A DNA stretch of 64,000 nucleotides. It comes from a bacterium. GTDB taxonomy: Bacteria > Armatimonadota > Zipacnadia > Zipacnadales > Zipacnadaceae. Positions within the stretch are counted from its first letter, which is position 1. The number at the start of each line of letters is the position of its first letter. Location: positions 62,001-126,000 of the forward strand of contig JAUVXR010000001.1 of assembly GCA_030603495.1 (NCBI GenBank). The letters are read 5' to 3'. A program made the translations under genes and the position numbers. Positions 8,708-16,544 of the stretch are shown one piece after another. Below the pieces are notes generated by a model. The model was not told the DNA's origin. It saw nothing but the letters and a program-made list of their open reading frames with translations, and did no database searches.

Positions 8708-8729
8708 GGGAGCGACATTCTTGTCGCGA
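8708..8729. repeat. Family C dyad repeat, degenerate
   Basis: GCGACATTCTTGTCGC, an inverted repeat with the same core as the chromosomal copies at 29876, 33468 and 35930. It occupies the 145-base gap between connector genes. Confidence 0.6.
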
Positions 8730-8819
8730 CGACCCAGTGGATACTGAACGGCAGCACGGCAACGACTTACACGCACGAAGCCCGCGGCTACGCTGCGCCA
8801 TATCCAGGGAGCTTTGGCT

Positions 8820-9365
8820 ATGACTGATCTAAGCTTTCAAGAACTACTCAACCAAACCGCCAACCTGTCCCACCCCCAGATCGAAGTGGGCAACGAGCTG
8901 CAGGTGGCCCACCCTGTCTACGAGCTGCTTGCGGCGGGCGTGGCCATCCGGCTGCGGCCGGTCACCGCTGGACTTGATCGCAGCCTGCTGGGGCGGTTCC
9001 CCCAGACTACGGCCGTGGCGTACCTCCTGCCCACCGATCTGGCCGCCAACGACCGGCTGGCTCAGGTCACCGTGGCAACTGCGCTCGCCGAGTCAGTACA
9101 GGCAGAAAGCAGCGAACTGACGGTCATCTCCAGCTTCGGCATCAGCGTGGGCAGCCGCCTGCACCTGCGGGGCGAGGCAAATTGGGAAGAGGTCATCGTC
9201 GCCCAGGTGGACGGCGAGACAGTACAGTTAGCCGGAGCGCTGAATAACAGCTTCGCCGCTAGCGACGCAGTGGAGGTAGTGATCAGCTATGCCGTGCTCG
9301 GCGTGCTGGATGAATCCGCCGCCAGCCACCACCTCAAGGTCGCCCTCAAACGGCAAGAGGTGTAA
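8820..9365 (+). CDS. Putative head-tail joining protein
   Basis: A 181-residue protein in the connector region, with AGGGAG 8 bases before ATG 8820. The second half is beta-rich (ELTVISSFGISVGSRLHLRG and VIVAQVDGETVQLAG). It alternates short strands like the small beta-barrels of head-closure or stopper proteins. I did not recognise a specific family. The function is inferred only from its place between the gp6-like protein and the terminator-like protein. Confidence 0.45.
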   Translation: MTDLSFQELLNQTANLSHPQIEVGNELQVAHPVYELLAAGVAIRLRPVTAGLDRSLLGRFPQTTAVAYLLPTDLAANDRLAQVTVATALAESVQAESSELTVISSFGISVGSRLHLRGEANWEEVIVAQVDGETVQLAGALNNSFAASDAVEVVISYAVLGVLDESAASHHLKVALKRQEV

Positions 9366-9400
9366 GCAATCGCCCCCAGTGTCCGGCGTACTATCCTCAG

Positions 9401-9453
9401 CAGGACAGGCCTCGCGTCCGTCCCCTTCGACAGGCGAGACGCCTGTCGTACCG
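9401..9453 (+). repeat. Family A dyad repeat
   Basis: CAGGACAGGC..CCTTCGACAGGCGAGACGCCTGTCGTACCG; the second half keeps a perfect palindrome around GACAGGCGAGACGCCTGTC. It fills most of the gap between two phage genes. Confidence 0.85.
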
Positions 9454-9480
9454 CTGCTCCCTCAGGAGGCTAGTTGATAA

Positions 9481-10158
9481 ATGGACAATATGCTGCATTA
9501 CAACGAAATTGCCCGCGCGCTGCGGCTACTATGCCAGAGCGCGGTGGCCCTCGCCGAGGACACCGACGGCACCGACCAGATTTCGGTGGGCAGCAACAAG
9601 CTCTTTTCGCTCGGCGACCAGATTAGACTGGCAGACGACGATACCCCGGCCGAGCAATACGAAGTGGTCAGCTTGGTGGGTTTGACCGGCGTGCAACTCG
9701 ACGCGCAAGTCGCCGGGCAGTTCACGGTGGCTAAGAACGCGGTGATTCGCCTGGCGCAGCCGCTGCTGCCCGATCTTAAGTGGGTCGGGCAGGGCCGCCC
9801 GCTGGTCATGCCCCAGCCCCCGGATTTACAGTTTCCCGGCATCGTCGTCGAGCCTGCGGTGCTCGACCAGCCGATGTCCGAAGGAACGAACCGCAGCGTA
9901 CGGCAGGACTATCATTACCGGATCTACTACCTGCTGCGGCCCGCCGGGGCGGTAGCCAGCGAGGTTCTACTAGAGGACGCCGGCAAGCTCTTTGACCTAC
10001 TGATGCGCGATATCTACCTGGGGGGAAGCTGCTGGTACTCCCAGGTTGTGCGTGTGGATCCCGCCTCCCCCACCCAGCGCCACTTTGCCGACCGCGGCAT
10101 TGAGCTGAGCGTAGTGGAGATGGAACTGGTAGCGCGGCGGCTGGAGCCGATTGCGTAG
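9481..10158 (+). CDS. Putative tail terminator / tail completion protein
   Basis: A 225-residue protein with an N-terminal helix, a beta domain, and a second half reading RQDYHYRIYYLLRP...LLEDAGKLFDLLMRD...IELSVVEMELVARR. That strand-helix-strand order, with two basic strands flanking a helix, is typical of tail terminator proteins that cap the tail tube under the head. The gene lies just before the tail tube gene, the usual place. GGAGG is 11 bases before the ATG. An alternative is a minor tail protein. Confidence 0.45.
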   Translation: MDNMLHYNEIARALRLLCQSAVALAEDTDGTDQISVGSNKLFSLGDQIRLADDDTPAEQYEVVSLVGLTGVQLDAQVAGQFTVAKNAVIRLAQPLLPDLKWVGQGRPLVMPQPPDLQFPGIVVEPAVLDQPMSEGTNRSVRQDYHYRIYYLLRPAGAVASEVLLEDAGKLFDLLMRDIYLGGSCWYSQVVRVDPASPTQRHFADRGIELSVVEMELVARRLEPIA

Positions 10159-10186
10159 GACTGTGGCGAGCGGGTGGCGGCCTCGC

Positions 10187-10216
10187 CCTCACCCCTCTCC
10201 CTGCAGAAGAGGGGAC
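10187..10216. repeat. CCTCACCCCT..AGAGGGG-type dyad repeat
   Basis: CCCTCACCCCTCTCCCTGC followed by AGAAGAGGGGA forms an inverted repeat (CCCTCTC/GAAGAGGGG). A related stretch occurs at 28499-28535 in the chromosomal part, again right before a gene. Confidence 0.5.
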
Positions 10217-10244
10217 AAGGATCTTCTGTCCACAGCAATGTTCG

Positions 10245-10300
10245 GTAGGACAGGCGTCCCGCCTGTCCCCTATCGACGAGCGAGACGCCCGTCGTACCGA
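10245..10300 (+). repeat. Family A dyad repeat
   Basis: GTAGGACAGGCGTCCCGCCTGTC then CGAGCGAGACGCCCGTCGTACCGA: both palindromic halves and the GTACCGA tail are present, upstream of the tail tube gene. Confidence 0.9.
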
Positions 10301-10372
10301 AAGGCAACATTCTTCTGATCGAACAATCACCCTGCGGACACGAGCGTCCGCACTGATAAGGTGGTGTCCAAT

Positions 10373-11281
10373 ATGTCAGTTGCACTTTCACACCAAGGCG
10401 CCTTCGGCTTCGCTCTGCAATCGGCCAAGGGCAACTACAGTCAGCCTGATACCTGGCTGCCCCTGATGCAAGCAGGCGGTCGCGGCCCGTCTGACACGAT
10501 CGAGCTCAAGCACAACTACGTCCCGCTGGACCTGGCCGACGTCAATGAGTACCAGAGCAAGTATTTCTCGGCAGGACAGTGGGCCGAGGGCAGCTTGCGC
10601 TTCCCGCTCCTTCCGGGCGTGGTGGCCAACCTGTTCTCGTGGATTCAGGCCCGCGATAGCTACAACCAGGGCAAGTGGGCCTCGGCGCTGATTGACTGCG
10701 TGCACGAGGTCAAGAAGCTTACTGACATGAAGGTGCGGCAGGCCACCTTTGACCTGATCAAGGGCGAGCCGGTGATCTGTACGCTGGAGGTCGCCGCCCT
10801 GAAGATGGAAGCCGGCTCCGTGCCCAGCCCCGACATGCCCACGGCGGCACCGTACATATTCCAGGAGGCCACTGTCGAGTTGGCCACCGGTGGCGGCGCA
10901 CTGGCCGAGGACGCCAACTGTGAGAAGATCCGCATCGTCGTGGACGCCCTGGTCGAGGATGTTGACGAGGGGCTGCGCCTGGCGGCGACCGCCGAGCCGG
11001 TACAACTCTATAACCTAGCCGGCGTGCGCTGCTGGGGGGCATTCAGCCGTGACTTCGTGGACAACGACGTCTTCGCCGACTTCGCCACCGGCACTGAGGC
11101 CGCGCTGACTATAACCCTCCAGCGCGGTGCTGCCACCGCCGAGTTGGAGTTGCCGCGCATTCTCTATCAGGCCGATGACCTGGGCCTGCCCGGCTCGAAC
11201 CGCCAGCGCATTATTGAGAAGGTGGACTTCCTGGCGCTCGGCAGCACCGACGGGCAAACCCCGCCAATAACACTCACTTAG
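10373..11281 (+). CDS. Tail tube protein
   Basis: A 302-residue protein. The opening (SVALSHQGAFGFALQSAKG) and the strand-rich repeats (EGSLRFPLLPGVV, ATFDLIKGEPVICTLEV, ALTITLQRGAATAELELPRI) resemble TTP-type phage tail tube proteins. These polymerise as hexameric rings that form the DNA conduit. ATG 10373 has AAGGTGGTG 6 bases upstream. The next gene is a frameshifted chaperone, the normal follower of the tail tube gene. The length suits a two-domain tube subunit. Confidence 0.65.
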   Translation: MSVALSHQGAFGFALQSAKGNYSQPDTWLPLMQAGGRGPSDTIELKHNYVPLDLADVNEYQSKYFSAGQWAEGSLRFPLLPGVVANLFSWIQARDSYNQGKWASALIDCVHEVKKLTDMKVRQATFDLIKGEPVICTLEVAALKMEAGSVPSPDMPTAAPYIFQEATVELATGGGALAEDANCEKIRIVVDALVEDVDEGLRLAATAEPVQLYNLAGVRCWGAFSRDFVDNDVFADFATGTEAALTITLQRGAATAELELPRILYQADDLGLPGSNRQRIIEKVDFLALGSTDGQTPPITLT

Positions 11282-11305
11282 ACGACATAACACTGAAAAA
11301 CGCCT

Positions 11306-11367
11306 TTGCGGGGAAACCCCTTTCTGAAGAAAGTGGCTTTCCCCGCACCCCTTCCGCAAAGACTTTT
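11306..11367 (+). repeat. Family B dyad repeat
   Basis: TTTGCGGGGAAACCCCTTTC..GAAAGTGGCTTTCCCCGCACCCC, then TTCCGCAAAGACTTT. It is nearly identical to the chromosomal copy at 26151. Confidence 0.95.
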
Positions 11368-11373
11368 ACCTGC

Positions 11374-11413
11374 CGGAAACAAGCCTGGCCACAACATGCC
11401 AGGCTTGTTTCCG
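11374..11413 (+). other. Very strong hairpin between tail tube and chaperone genes
   Basis: A perfect 16-base stem (CGGAAACAAGCCTGGC / GCCAGGCTTGTTTCCG) with an 8-base loop. It has no U-tract after it, so it is not a classical terminator. Placed after the tube gene, it could protect the 3' end of an abundant mRNA or reduce downstream expression. Confidence 0.75.
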
Positions 11414-11517
11414 TAAGAAAGGGAGCACTAGTAGAGCCATCGCAGCCGGGCCCCTCTGGTATACCTACAGGTGCAAGACTGTGACGCTAAACAGCCCGCC
11501 ATCCATCGAGGAAGACT

Positions 11518-11979
11518 ATGAGCCACCGGAAGGAACTCCAGGCCTGGATAATCAGCGCGGCCGGGCCGGAATGCACCCGGCGCTTTGAAGCACCTGTTGA
11601 GGTGCCCGGCTGGAGCCGTCCACCCTGGATTGAGGTGCGTCCGCTTACCCAGCGCGAGCGCCTTGAGCGCGAAAGCCTGGGCGTCTGCGACGAGTACTCC
11701 CTCGACGACGACGGCAGTATTAAGCGGGTTGTGCGACGCTATGACGCAGCAGCGATGGCCCGATACGACTACGAACACTGCCTGGTGGCATTCTGCCTGC
11801 CCCGGCGCAGTGCACAGGACGATCTGATCAAATGGCGCAAACCGGAGGAGCTCAGCGCCGAGGAGCTACTTGACCTGCTCCCGCCGGAGCTGGCCGAGTG
11901 GCTCGACGGGATCATTGACCAGGTCAACCTGCGCCGCCCAGAGGACCAGCAAACACTGGCAGCGGTAAAAAAAAGATAG
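11518..11979 (+). CDS. Tail assembly chaperone, short form (gpG-like)
   Basis: A 153-residue acidic protein directly downstream of the tail tube gene. It is largely helical (QRERLERESLG, DYEHCLVAFCL, SAEELLDLLPPELAEWLDG), as in gpG/XkdN-type chaperones that load on the tape measure. The reading frame ends in AAA AAA AGA TAG, and the run of eight A residues is a classical -1 slippage site. GAGGA lies 5 bases before the ATG. Confidence comes from the combination of position, frameshift signal and helical make-up. Confidence 0.7.
   Translation: MSHRKELQAWIISAAGPECTRRFEAPVEVPGWSRPPWIEVRPLTQRERLERESLGVCDEYSLDDDGSIKRVVRRYDAAAMARYDYEHCLVAFCLPRRSAQDDLIKWRKPEELSAEELLDLLPPELAEWLDGIIDQVNLRRPEDQQTLAAVKKR
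11967..11975 (+). promoter_or_regulatory. Programmed -1 ribosomal frameshift site
   Basis: Eight consecutive A residues (11967-11974) then G lie 2 codons before the stop of the short chaperone. In the zero frame they read GTA AAA AAA AGA TAG, giving an A-AAA-AAA slippery heptamer. Slipping back one base enters the frame of the next ORF with no intervening stop. Confidence 0.75.
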
Positions 11980-12350
11980 CCAGTGCCGCGCGCAGGTTGG
12001 CCCAGGGACTGCCGGTGCCAATGGCCGATCTGGTCGTTGAAGAGACCGGAACGGCGGCGACCCCGGCTTTGCGCGAGGGCCGCGACTTTCATAACCAGCG
12101 GGAATTCAAACGGCTGAGGCCGGCCTCCCGGGCTCAGCCAATGAGCGCTCCCTTTGTCGCCGAACTGGCCGCGGCAGTGCTAAGTGAACTGCGCATCTTC
12201 GAGCACACCGGCTGCCTGCCCGGTGGCACAAGTTGGTCAGAGCAGCCCGCCTGGCGCGGGGAACTGTGGCAAGCCTACTGGCAAGCGCAAAGAGACGCTG
12301 CTGAGTGGCTCGAACCGCATCACCCACGGGGAGATCAACGATATGACTGA
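11973..12350 (+). CDS. Frameshift extension of the tail assembly chaperone (gpGT-like)
   Basis: This 125-codon frame has no convincing start of its own. It continues the chaperone after a -1 slip, so the fusion product would be about 277 residues. It contains basic and helical stretches (REGRDFHNQREFKRLRPASR, ELWQAYWQAQRDAAEW). In lambda-like phages the G-GT fusion binds both tube subunits and tape measure. Its stop overlaps the next ATG by 8 bases. Confidence 0.65.
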   Translation, partial: KIASAARRLAQGLPVPMADLVVEETGTAATPALREGRDFHNQREFKRLRPASRAQPMSAPFVAELAAAVLSELRIFEHTGCLPGGTSWSEQPAWRGELWQAYWQAQRDAAEWLEPHHPRGDQRYD

Positions 12351-12912
12351 GGAGACCTCTCTTCTAAGTCGGCACATCGCCGGCCCATATGCCCGGGCAT
12401 TTTCTGGGTCACCGTGGTGGTCACAGCGGACGCTGCCGGCACGGCAGCCGATGCCGGCCCCACTGCCCGGCAGGAGTAGTCCTCCTCCCCCCTCCTTCCT
12501 GGCGCCGGCCGCTCCCCAAGCTCACCGATCCCCTCCCGTCGGTAGCTTGAGCGGCCGGCCGCCAGGAAGGGACAGGCAATGCCCTGGTCTCGACACAAAA
12601 CTGCCGAGGGGACCCTCCGCGGCACGCCGATACAGCAGTCATCCGCCCACACCGTCGCCCCAACTCAGCCTCGGCAGGCAGCCGATACTGGTGAGACCAC
12701 CCCTTGTGCAGGGCCAGGTCAGAGCAGTACAGCCCAGCACAGCAATAGCCGCGCCGGGAGACATCTGGCACGACTCGCTGCGAGTATCGCCGGCAGCGGG
12801 CGCGGGGGCAGCCGGCCATGTAATGCCACTTGCCGCCCGGCGCTCAGCGTCCGGCCAGTCCGACCTGCCCGAGGACACCGAATTGGACTGGGCTATCGAA
12901 TCATCTCGCTAG
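12343..12912 (+). CDS. Short proline/serine/arginine-rich protein in the tape-measure position
   Basis: A 189-residue frame starts at ATG 12343, overlapping the chaperone stop, with GGGAG upstream. It is low-complexity: Pro, Ser, Arg and Ala dominate (SSPPPPSFLAPAAPQAHRSP), with an acidic end (DLPEDTELDWAIESS). A tape measure gene of 600-2000 codons would be expected here, but only this fits before the next gene. Coding potential is uncertain because a second frame (12579-12986) is also open with a good Shine-Dalgarno. It could be a minimal tape measure, an unrelated linker, or a decayed region. Confidence 0.35.
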   Translation: MTEETSLLSRHIAGPYARAFSGSPWWSQRTLPARQPMPAPLPGRSSPPPPSFLAPAAPQAHRSPPVGSLSGRPPGRDRQCPGLDTKLPRGPSAARRYSSHPPTPSPQLSLGRQPILVRPPLVQGQVRAVQPSTAIAAPGDIWHDSLRVSPAAGAGAAGHVMPLAARRSASGQSDLPEDTELDWAIESSR

Positions 12913-12998
12913 CCACAGCAATTGTCGCGCATACCGGGCCACACCGACTTGCATGCTGGGCGATACGACAGGCCTCCCTGGAGTGAGCTTGCCGAACC

Positions 12999-13042
12999 CT
13001 CGCCTGTCCTTCATACCGACAGGCAAGACGCCTGTCGTACCA
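12999..13042 (+). repeat. Family A dyad repeat, partial
   Basis: Only the second palindrome (GACAGGCAAGACGCCTGTC, then GTACCA) and a trace of the first (CTCGCCTGTCC) remain, upstream of the 1052-residue tail protein. Confidence 0.8.
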
Positions 13043-13079
13043 ATCAAGGCAGCTTCTTTCGTGAAGGTGAGACCCAACA

Positions 13080-16000
13080 ATGGCGCTTGTTAATCCAGGA
13101 CTAGGCGACCGGCTCGAGGCAGCTGTCAGTGCGGTTCGCGCCAAAGAGGCGGCGGCGGGCGATAACCCAGCGCGACTAGCCCTGAGGAAAGCGCTGGTCA
13201 GCTACGCGCTCTTGATGATTATTGCCGTGCTGTGGCGGCCGGATGGAAGCAATGCGCTGGATTACGACGACGCGCAGCGCACCAGCGACGAGAACTTCTT
13301 CAAGCGCAAGACCGTGCATCTGCTATCGTGGTACCTGGCGCTGCTAGCCCAGGAGCCGGTGCGCACCTGGCCGGAGGTGAGCACGCTCGCCCAGTGCCTC
13401 CAGGCTCTGAGCACCAGCGAGGAGACCGACTGGTCCGGAGAGATAATCGAGCTGGGTGGCAAGCGAGGACTGACTGTAGACCGTACGCACGTCGCCGGCG
13501 GCCTCGCCAGCTTCGTGACGCCCGAGGGGACGGCCTCAGCGTACGTCTACCGCGCGAAGGACCCGGATGTAGCCCTGGACGGAGCGTGGGGCTACCTAGT
13601 TGAAGAGATAAGCGACGAGGGCGAGCTGCTGGGCCGCTATGCGCTGATGGTAGACGACGACTACTGGGGCCGGCGCATCCAGCCGCAAGAGTTCACCCCC
13701 GCTCCCCTGACTGAAGAACTGGTGATGGGCTACCGCCTGGAGGGCCAGATTCTGCACGATGGCGTCCCGCAAGACGAGGCTAATGTCAGCCTAGAGGTAA
13801 CACTGGACACCGCCGAGGATGGCGAGGTGGTGTTCTGGGACAGCGAGGAGTACAACCAACTGGTCTGGTCGCAGTCGCTGGAGACGTATGTACCCGGCTC
13901 AACGGTGCTGGCGCCAATTCGGACCTGGCCGGACGGAATGTGGAGCTTCATCGCACCGAAGGGCCACGGAGCCATCTACCAGCGCGAGGGCGACTACCGT
14001 GATGATGCAAGCGCGACCAGGTCGCAGCCCCTAAGTCGCTATGTCACGGAGATAAAGGCAGTCTATCGCGGGCGCAAAGCAGAAGTGGCGGAGGGCTGTC
14101 CGGCGATCATTGACATCACCAGCGGCGAGCTGACGATCCAGGCTACGCCCGACGCCTACCTGCGGGTGGGAACGCTGGACGACGCCGGCCAGACCTATCA
14201 GGTACCACCCTCGGGGACGGTGCAGATTACGGGCCTGCCTGCTGGCGAGCATAGCATCGTCCAGTTCAAGCGCACCGGCGGCGGCCAATGGGACCCGTGC
14301 TGGGGCTGCCCACGGGTGATCGCTGCGGTCGAACCGGGCGAGACCACCACGGTGCAGATGCCAGCGCTGGAGTACTATTCGTCGTCGGGAGCGGTTGCAT
14401 GTGGCCGGGTCTACCAGCGGCCGGGCATCCCGGCAGCGGGCATTGATATCACCATAGTGGACACCGAGTTCGCTGAGATCGTCGGAGTGGCGGCAACGAC
14501 CGACGGCGACGGCTATTGGTCGGTGGCGATTCCGCCCGATGGCCTGGGCGGGGACCTGTATATCCTGGACGAGACCTGGGGCAGTCTGCCGATAATAGGG
14601 TATCCCTATTCCGACGTAGTCCTGGGCGCGCGCGCTTACGCCGGCTGGACGGAAGACCTCAAGCCGGAATGCTGGCGCACCGGCAGCTACGGTCACCACA
14701 ACTTTCAGTACGTCCAGGACCAGATACACATCGAAGACAACGACACCGAGCAGAAGTATGCGACTGAGCCGGCCTCCCACGGCGGCTATGTTACAATAGA
14801 GACCTTGCCCAAGTACAAGTATATTTCGGACGTCCTACAACTGTTGATCTACGGGGCACAACTCAAGAGCTACGCGATTATCGCAGACGAGCAGGTATTG
14901 GATCCCGACTTTCACCTGCGGTCACAGTCGTTCCAGGACCAGCCCACGCTGGCCGGAGATTTCCGCGCTAGCGGCTACTACCCCGAGATGAAGCTCCTGT
15001 TCGGCGGCAAGTTGAAGGCCAACGCCGTGATGCATGGCAAAGAGCGCCTTGATGAGGATCAGCCGGAGGCGGCGCGGGTGGGGCTGGAGTTTGGCCGGTT
15101 GCAGCCCTATATGGAGCTGCGCCAGGCCGACAACGAGACTACGACCTTCAGCGATCTGCTCTGCCCCTATTGCGGCGGGCCGGCCCAGCGCGATCCGGGT
15201 CAGGCGGTGCCGCGAGGCTTTTGCCAGCAGTGCGCATACGTCTTCGGGCTTCCCCAGGCGATGGACTGCCGCAGTTTCCTACGCAGCCTTACGCTGGCCG
15301 CCCAGGCCGAACGATACCAGCACCGCCTGGTGGCAATAGGCACGAACGCCCGCAGCCAGCGGCGGGTTGACTACCACTGGCGCCCGGACCTCTACGACGA
15401 GACCGACGCTTTCGCCACCCAGTCCGGACCAGGGCAACTAACCAATGCGCCGCGCTGGGTCGCCAAGCACCTCGACCAGGTCGGCAATGGCCTGGGGCAG
15501 TTCGACGGCGACGAGAGCCCGCCGTACGTTCCGGGCCACGATCTGGCCTACTTCGGCGCGCTACCGTACATTGACCGCGATCTGGGTGTGGCCCAGTTCA
15601 AGCTGGCATTCCCCAGCAGCTACGAGGTGCCCACGGACTTTACGGTCGAGGTTGACTGCCAGCGGATTGACGGCGGGATTGAGACACTGACCGCCACCAT
15701 TCCCGCCGGCACGCGCGGGCCGTCGGTACTCGACCCGTTTGGGGAGGTAATCGCGCTGCGGCCTGTGCCCAAACTGCTGGCCGAGGACAAAGGCGACCCC
15801 TACCCGCAGTGCGGTTTCTACCAGGCAGTCACCGATATCCGCTTGGTCGAGCCCGAGACCGCACCGGGTGGCCGATTCACGGTCATCGCCGATGTGCCCT
15901 TCCTGGCGAATCCGGCGGGCGTGCTCATCGAGCACAACAAGGCCAGCTTTATGGCGCTGCAACTGATCGGCACTTCCGGGCATCCCCATCTGTTCGAGGA

Positions 16001-16238
16001 CGCCGTCGGCCAGCTTTTTCTCTTTGACGTGGTGGAAGGCAACATCCGGATGCACCGCCGCTCAGGGCTGACCAGCCCATGGCAGCCGCCGCGGTGGGTC
16101 ACCCGGGACGGACAGAGCGACTACCCCTGGGCGGACAAAGACATGCGCGGCGCCATTGTCCTAGCCTATCAGCGCAGTGGTGATAGCGTCAAGATACTGC
16201 GCTCCCGCGACGACGGCCGGAGCTGGGAGGAGGTTTGA
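13080..16238 (+). CDS. Large tail-tip or fibre protein with carboxypeptidase-regulatory-like domains and a zinc ribbon
   Basis: 1052 residues. Residues 1-145 are helical with a hydrophobic stretch (ALVSYALLMIIAVLW). The middle has repeated beta-sandwich segments like carboxypeptidase-regulatory domains (QVPPSGTVQITGLPAGEHS; GVAATTDGDGYWSVAIPPDG). C695, C698, C715 and C718 form a C-x2-C-x16-C-x2-C zinc ribbon. The end has an Asp-box (SRDDGRSW), and the next gene carries two more. ATG 13080 has AAGGTGA upstream. Its place between chaperone and hub genes suggests a tail-tip or distal-tail protein. It is not a tape measure. Confidence 0.6.
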   Translation: MALVNPGLGDRLEAAVSAVRAKEAAAGDNPARLALRKALVSYALLMIIAVLWRPDGSNALDYDDAQRTSDENFFKRKTVHLLSWYLALLAQEPVRTWPEVSTLAQCLQALSTSEETDWSGEIIELGGKRGLTVDRTHVAGGLASFVTPEGTASAYVYRAKDPDVALDGAWGYLVEEISDEGELLGRYALMVDDDYWGRRIQPQEFTPAPLTEELVMGYRLEGQILHDGVPQDEANVSLEVTLDTAEDGEVVFWDSEEYNQLVWSQSLETYVPGSTVLAPIRTWPDGMWSFIAPKGHGAIYQREGDYRDDASATRSQPLSRYVTEIKAVYRGRKAEVAEGCPAIIDITSGELTIQATPDAYLRVGTLDDAGQTYQVPPSGTVQITGLPAGEHSIVQFKRTGGGQWDPCWGCPRVIAAVEPGETTTVQMPALEYYSSSGAVACGRVYQRPGIPAAGIDITIVDTEFAEIVGVAATTDGDGYWSVAIPPDGLGGDLYILDETWGSLPIIGYPYSDVVLGARAYAGWTEDLKPECWRTGSYGHHNFQYVQDQIHIEDNDTEQKYATEPASHGGYVTIETLPKYKYISDVLQLLIYGAQLKSYAIIADEQVLDPDFHLRSQSFQDQPTLAGDFRASGYYPEMKLLFGGKLKANAVMHGKERLDEDQPEAARVGLEFGRLQPYMELRQADNETTTFSDLLCPYCGGPAQRDPGQAVPRGFCQQCAYVFGLPQAMDCRSFLRSLTLAAQAERYQHRLVAIGTNARSQRRVDYHWRPDLYDETDAFATQSGPGQLTNAPRWVAKHLDQVGNGLGQFDGDESPPYVPGHDLAYFGALPYIDRDLGVAQFKLAFPSSYEVPTDFTVEVDCQRIDGGIETLTATIPAGTRGPSVLDPFGEVIALRPVPKLLAEDKGDPYPQCGFYQAVTDIRLVEPETAPGGRFTVIADVPFLANPAGVLIEHNKASFMALQLIGTSGHPHLFEDAVGQLFLFDVVEGNIRMHRRSGLTSPWQPPRWVTRDGQSDYPWADKDMRGAIVLAYQRSGDSVKILRSRDDGRSWEEV

Positions 16239-16241
16239 CCG

Positions 16242-16544
16242 ATGGTGCAGAGCTTATCGTATCCCATAGCTTTCGAGCACAACGGGCTGGTCTATTTGGT
16301 CGGCTACCGCGGTGGAGCACAGTATATCCGGCGCAGCGCCGATGGAGGCACAACGTGGCTGGCGTTCCGCGATGGGGTGACCGAGAGGCTGGTGGCCGCG
16401 CCCTCGGACGCAGATCGGGTGGCGTTGGTGAAGATGGATACACAGGGCTGCCGGCTGGTCGTGGGCGTGCCTAACTACCCCAACATTGATATCTACATCT
16501 CCGCCGACGACGGCGAGACCTGGGAGCTGGAGGCGTCAATATAA
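16242..16544 (+). CDS. Small Asp-box (BNR) protein
   Basis: 100 residues with two Asp-box motifs (SADGGTTW and SADDGETW) in strand-turn-strand settings, like blades of a sialidase-type beta-propeller. The preceding protein ends in a third Asp-box 3 bases upstream of this start. The two may associate to complete one propeller, or may descend from one split gene. GGGAGGAGG lies before the ATG. The stop overlaps the next ATG (TAATG). Confidence 0.6.
   Translation: MVQSLSYPIAFEHNGLVYLVGYRGGAQYIRRSADGGTTWLAFRDGVTERLVAAPSDADRVALVKMDTQGCRLVVGVPNYPNIDIYISADDGETWELEASI

Noticed and set aside
12579-12986. Alternative + frame with AGGAAGG before ATG 12579
   Set aside because: It overlaps the 12343 frame, is low-complexity and has no stronger homology; only one of the two can be real and neither is certain.
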